The notes under the pieces were generated by a model. The model was not told where the DNA came from. It was given only the letters and a program-made list of their open reading frames with translations, and searched no databases. A stretch of DNA of 11,291 nucleotides from positions 1 through 11,291 of the forward strand of contig WTBX01000293.1 of the NCBI GenBank assembly GCA_013138855.1. The letters run 5' to 3'. The position numbers and the translations under genes were made by a program. The DNA comes from Methylococcaceae bacterium (lineage in GTDB: Bacteria; Pseudomonadota; Gammaproteobacteria; Methylococcales; Methylomonadaceae). Position 1 is the stretch's first letter. Each line of letters begins with the position of its first letter. Shown here piece by piece: positions 8,249-11,291 of this stretch.

Positions 8249-9400
8249 TCAAAGCAGTTTCTCAATACTGCTTAACTCGCTTTTAATTTTCTCAACTTGC
8301 TTTTGCATATCTTTCATATCAACTTGTAAGTTTTCTATTTCAGCTAAAGCCGCGACTGATGACCATTCGTCTACTTTAGCAATAGGCGTTTTAGAAGGTA
8401 CAGCAAGGGCTTGCTTTTGTTGATTACCCGCTACTGCATTTAACGCTAATGCTGTTATTTCGTGTTCAAGCACTGAGCTATCAGTTATGTATAGACTGGT
8501 TCCTGAAGTCAAAACTTCATTCACGGCTGTGCTAAAACTTGCGGGTATTTGCAAGTTCTGTAATAAGCCCCCCTTTAAAATAGCTTGTTTTTGTTTCAGC
8601 GATTTAGGTAATTTTATAGTTACCCATGCAGATGATACGTCATGATTTAAAAACGGATTAATCGAATCCCCTTCGCCTTGATGCAGAAGATAAGCATGTG
8701 TGCCAAAAGACTTATCCATATTAGTCAATGACAGTTTTGCTCGTCCAATTTCAACTCCATTTCTATAGACAAAAATCCGTTGGTCGGCTTTACTCATTAC
8801 AATTGAAGCCGCGCCTAAACTTGCTTTTTCTGGTTGCCAGCGAAACGGCTCATTAGTCGATAAAACTCCAGCCTTTATTGAAGCTGCCGCACTATTTTTC
8901 TCCCTACTAATCACCACAGGCATTCCGATAAAAGATGACTTAAACAACAATCGAGCAAACGCCGAAGGTAAGCGAATACAACCATGTGAAGCAGGATAGC
9001 CAGGCAATTTCCCCGCGTGCATGGCTATACCTGTGTTGTTGATATGTTGCGTGTATGGCATGGGAGCATTATTGTATTTTCTGGAACGATGATGCCTGAT
9101 TTTAGTTAACACCGAAAAAATGCCCGTTGGAGTGCTACGTCTTCCTTTACCAGTACTGGCAGTAGAAAGACCAATTAACACCCCATTTCGATATAAATAA
9201 AACCTTTGCTCTGCCAGATTAATTTCTGCCACCGTAGGTCCTGCTGGAGCAATATCGCCTTTCCAGATAAACTGCCCTGCTTTAAGTTTATTGGATGGCG
9301 TATTAACTGGCTGTGAAACCTTACTCCCCCAAAACGGCTCAGCAAAGGAAACGGGCGTGATTAACAGAGTAAAAATCAGGCAAAACAAAATTTTTGGCAT
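8249..9400 (-). CDS. Secreted L,D-transpeptidase (YkuD domain)
   Basis: This 383-residue protein has a clear signal peptide (basic start, hydrophobic core about 5-15, likely cleavage after SFA at 20), so it acts in the periplasm on peptidoglycan. The YkuD domain spans about 56-166. Its catalytic motif is complete: H128-A-G130 and S138-H-G-C141-I-R143, with Cys141 as the nucleophile and TPTGIF (90-95) upstream. Such enzymes form 3-3 cross-links or attach proteins to peptidoglycan. A second stretch (about 197-240) repeats the start of the fold: QRFYLYRNGVLIG (65-77) matches QRIFVYRNGVEIG (207-219). It has no His/Cys motif. The C-terminus (about 345-383) is a predicted coiled coil. The start ATG at 9400-9398 has GGAA about 9 bases upstream. 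The gene converges on the signalling operon and has no visible link to it. Family assignment is firm; the exact substrate is not known. Confidence 0.95.
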   Translation of the reverse strand: MPKILFCLIFTLLITPVSFAEPFWGSKVSQPVNTPSNKLKAGQFIWKGDIAPAGPTVAEINLAEQRFYLYRNGVLIGLSTASTGKGRRSTPTGIFSVLTKIRHHRSRKYNNAPMPYTQHINNTGIAMHAGKLPGYPASHGCIRLPSAFARLLFKSSFIGMPVVISREKNSAAASIKAGVLSTNEPFRWQPEKASLGAASIVMSKADQRIFVYRNGVEIGRAKLSLTNMDKSFGTHAYLLHQGEGDSINPFLNHDVSSAWVTIKLPKSLKQKQAILKGGLLQNLQIPASFSTAVNEVLTSGTSLYITDSSVLEHEITALALNAVAGNQQKQALAVPSKTPIAKVDEWSSVAALAEIENLQVDMKDMQKQVEKIKSELSSIEKLL

Positions 9401-9511
9401 ATTTGAAGTTCCAAGTTGGTGAATGAGCTAAGTTTATGATTCACATATTGCTCTAAAAATCTAACGAGAATAATCCCGCTCTCTATTTAATTACTGATGT
9501 TACACAAAGGA

Positions 9512-9533
9512 GTGAAAAAACAAGTTTTTTCAC
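9512..9533. repeat. Perfect 10-bp inverted repeat upstream of the transpeptidase gene
   Basis: GTGAAAAAAC (9512-9521) and GTTTTTTCAC (9524-9533) are exact inverted repeats separated by AA. The centre lies about 120 bases before the transpeptidase start. It could be a regulator binding site or the terminator of a gene once located upstream and now separated by the intron. The remaining 9401-9511 is AT-rich and must hold the transpeptidase promoter, but I could not pick out convincing -35/-10 boxes. Confidence 0.55.
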
Positions 9534-9557
9534 GTTTGCAAATACTTTAATGTTTTG

Positions 9558-9577
9558 TCTCGTTCCCAAACTCTGTT
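9558..9577. repeat. Half of a hairpin-forming palindromic repeat at the intron junction
   Basis: TCTCGTTCCCAAACTCTGTT reads as the left half of a palindrome whose expected completion is TGGGAACGAGA. Instead the sequence switches to intron-like sequence right after CTCTGTT. Palindromes of the CGTTCCCA...TGGGAACG type are, as I recall, common dispersed repeats in Gammaproteobacteria and cyanobacteria. The missing half should lie beyond the right edge, at the 5' end of the intron. Only the half repeat is seen; the rest is inferred. Confidence 0.4.
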
Positions 9578-9582
9578 GTCTA

Positions 9583-11291
9583 GTGGGTAGGCTGGAGGAA
9601 TTCCACCAGCCCCCCGTTGCCGCGAGAGGGTTAATTCCCTCTATTTACCATCGTGTCTCTTTCAGACAATGGGCGGCTCCGCCTAGATTGCCCTCGAAAG
9701 GGAGTCATTATATTTGCTACGCAGGTTTATGATAGAAATCTCTAAGATTTAACAATCCTCGATTCTTAAAGTGCTTCAAGCGTAAACGCCTGTTATCGGT
9801 CTTCCATTTCCTGTCGAATTTCATGCACCGTAAGCGAACTCGAATCCATTTGTCCAATTCCGTAAACAGGCGACGGTTATGCGAGAACGGTGTTGCAAAA
9901 TAATTCGCCGTTCCCCGTATCACCTGATTAACCCGCGTGATGCGGTAATTATCCAAATTATAGGAGCGATTGGTCAACTCTCGGATTTTATCTTTGAATT
10001 TCTCTATGGACTTTGGGCGCATCGTGACTGCTTTCGAGCTAATATCAAACCCCAGAAACGCAAAGCCTTCACTAAAGGTGGTGACATGCGATTTTACGGG
10101 ACAGAGTTTCAACTCAAGATAAGTCGTCAAAAATGCCTCAACAAGTTCCAATGCCTCTTTTGCCTGTTCCTCGGACTTGCACAGGACTACAAAATCATCG
10201 GCATAACGCACGAAGCGCAGCCCATGTTCTTGCAGATGCCAATCCAGATAATTCAGCGCAATATTAGCCAGTAGCGGAGAGATGACTCCACCCTGTGGCG
10301 TGCCGATATTTGTCGGCTTGAATACGCCATCTTCCATGACTCCAGACTTAAGAAATCCTTCAACTATACCAAGAATATTCCCATCAGCGACCACATTGGA
10401 TAACCCTGTCATGATGACTTGATGCGGAATGTTATCGAAAAACCCCGATATATCAGCATCTAGTACATAACGATTGCCCTCGCGCCAAATATCCAGCACT
10501 AGTTCAACCGCTTGATGACAGTTTCTTTTAGGTCGAAATCCACACGAGTTTGGATGGAACAATGGTTCAAACAGCGGTTCTAACAGTTGCCGCAAGACAT
10601 CCTGCGCAATCCTGTCACGGACTACGGGAATGCCCAACGGGCGAAACTTACCATTGCCTTTGTCGATAAGCACACGTTTGAGCGGTTGCGGTGCAAACTT
10701 GCCCCGCATCTTTAAATCTCTCATCAGTGCTTGCAGATTCTGCTCAAGATTAGCCTCGAACATATCAATGCTTTGCTTATCAACGCCAGCAGCTCCCCTG
10801 TTGCGTTTGACATTTAAAAATGACTGACGCACCAGTTCGGTGGTAATTCTTCCTGTCAAAGAATGATGTTTAACCTCAAGAGGATTAACTAACATAAATA
10901 CAACCTGTTTTACCCCTAATATAATAACCAATATCTCGCCAGCGGTAGTGCCGTGGAAGGTGTTTCTTAGCAATCGTCGAGTTTTCCAAAAGAGGAAGGA
11001 CAGACCATTTAGTGGTCGCAGCCAACGGACTAACTTTCTTCATGGAAAAACCATGACAAGATGTTTCTAACAACGGAGTCTTCTATCACCACGATATTTT
11101 GTGGCTACACCGAAGACGCTGCCATCCTTAAAGCGCAGGGTTCGGGGAACCTCACACACCAGCGCGTAAACCCAACCATTTCGCCATAGACTTATAGGCG
11201 GGTCTTACTCTTGAAGGGGTTAAAATCAAGAGACGAAGTAGGACTTTCATCGGTCAGTACCAATAACCATTGTGTCTGGGCGACAACAGCA
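9583..11291 (-). mobile_element. Group II intron, 3' and central parts; 5' end beyond the right edge
   Basis: The intron is read on the minus strand. The 396 bases upstream of the reverse transcriptase (10896-11291) are non-coding and rich in stems. Examples are CTCTTGA/TCAAGAG (11208-11214 with 11226-11232), a GGTTC/GAACC hairpin near 11140-11152, and TCATGG/CCATGA (11040-11045 with 11051-11056). This fits ribozyme domains I-III. Downstream of the reverse transcriptase, 9615-9585 folds like domain VI: GGG, a G-U pair, GGCUGG, a loop, CCAGCC, then a bulged A at 9588 and CCC. The bulge is a plausible branch point, and an AC end at 9583 fits the group II rule. A domain-V-like segment at 9679-9648 is imperfect. 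The left boundary is accurate to within perhaps 10 bases. Composition is less AT-rich than the neighbouring genes, consistent with acquisition. Confidence 0.75.
9717..10895 (-). CDS. ltrA: Group II intron reverse transcriptase/maturase, no endonuclease domain
   Basis: This 392-residue protein copies and helps splice its host intron. Reverse transcriptase signatures appear in order: FRPLGIPVVRDRIAQ (84-98), FRPKRNCHQAV (120-130), LDADISGFFDNIPH (145-158), GTPQGGVISPLLANI (198-212), and the active site RYADDFVVL (230-238) with D233/D234. LGF (281-283) follows. The maturase (X/thumb) region spans about 285-392. The protein ends at FYHKPA without a DNA-binding/HNH endonuclease domain, as in short bacterial classes such as C, D or E. 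The frame is open upstream to 10973, but MLVNPLEVKHH at 10895 resembles usual family starts; the upstream 26 codons fall in ribozyme sequence. A CAGG lies about 9 bases before this ATG. GTPQGG rather than the LPQGxxxSQ type rules out diversity-generating reverse transcriptases. All catalytic residues look intact. The start is less certain than the identity. Confidence 0.93.
   Translation of the reverse strand: MLVNPLEVKHHSLTGRITTELVRQSFLNVKRNRGAAGVDKQSIDMFEANLEQNLQALMRDLKMRGKFAPQPLKRVLIDKGNGKFRPLGIPVVRDRIAQDVLRQLLEPLFEPLFHPNSCGFRPKRNCHQAVELVLDIWREGNRYVLDADISGFFDNIPHQVIMTGLSNVVADGNILGIVEGFLKSGVMEDGVFKPTNIGTPQGGVISPLLANIALNYLDWHLQEHGLRFVRYADDFVVLCKSEEQAKEALELVEAFLTTYLELKLCPVKSHVTTFSEGFAFLGFDISSKAVTMRPKSIEKFKDKIRELTNRSYNLDNYRITRVNQVIRGTANYFATPFSHNRRLFTELDKWIRVRLRCMKFDRKWKTDNRRLRLKHFKNRGLLNLRDFYHKPA

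Noticed and set aside
9550..9732. 60-codon plus-strand open frame at the intron end
   Set aside because: It spans the intron junction, the domain VI stem and the RT stop; its composition follows RNA structure rather than coding constraint.
9879..10274. 131-codon open frame on the plus strand opposite the reverse transcriptase
   Set aside because: It lies entirely antisense to the conserved RT and maturase motifs, shows no recognisable domain and has no ribosome site; it is a shadow frame.
9717..10973. Retron or diversity-generating retroelement
   Set aside because: The RT has GTPQGGVISP, YADD and a maturase region typical of group II introns. No template/variable repeat pair or msr-msd-like layout was seen.
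10885..11073. 62-codon minus-strand open frame upstream of the reverse transcriptase
   Set aside because: It runs through ribozyme stem-loops and overlaps the RT start in another frame; no family resemblance.
11140..11160. GUGUGUGAGG on the minus strand as the intron 5' end (GUGYG consensus)
   Set aside because: It would leave only about 260 bases before the RT start, too short for domains I-III, and group-II-like structured sequence continues to the window edge. The true 5' end is probably outside.

Overview
The window looks like a chromosomal segment of an AT-rich Gammaproteobacterium, perhaps from the Thiotrichales (Beggiatoa/Thiothrix-like). That guess rests on the giant hybrid kinase, the c-di-GMP output gene, the YkuD transpeptidase and the palindromic intergenic repeats. 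It comes from family resemblance and overall composition, not from a marker gene.

Layout. (1) Positions 1-174, minus strand: the N-terminal end of an unrecognised membrane-anchored or secreted protein that runs off the left edge. (2) Positions 203-339: a striking nested inverted repeat (14-bp outer arms, 18-bp inner arms) in the divergent intergenic region. (3) Positions 467-8155, plus strand: a tight three-gene signalling operon. It encodes a 1710-residue Ser/Thr-kinase-like/STAND ATPase/helical-repeat/GAF/histidine kinase, a single-domain CheY/Rcp1-like response regulator, and a receiver-PAS-GGDEF-EAL protein. The genes overlap by 14 and 4 bases. (4) Positions 8165-8181: a small hairpin between convergent genes. 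(5) Positions 8249-9400, minus strand: a secreted L,D-transpeptidase with a second, non-catalytic repeat of the YkuD-like fold. (6) Positions 9401-9582: its upstream region, holding a perfect 10-bp inverted repeat and half of a palindromic repeat. (7) Positions about 9583 to the right edge, minus strand: most of a group II intron carrying a 392-residue reverse transcriptase/maturase without an endonuclease domain. Its 5' end lies outside the window.

How the genes may work together. The operon reads as one signalling relay. The giant sensor autophosphorylates on a phytochrome-type HisKA histidine. The short receiver and the receiver of the GGDEF-EAL protein are the obvious acceptors, so the likely output is a change in cyclic-di-GMP. 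The N-terminal kinase-like domain of the sensor has lost the VAIK lysine and the HRD aspartate, so it is probably a pseudokinase serving as a binding or regulatory module. The transpeptidase and the intron are separate from this system. The intron appears to sit inside a hairpin-forming repeat, and I could not find a canonical domain V in it.
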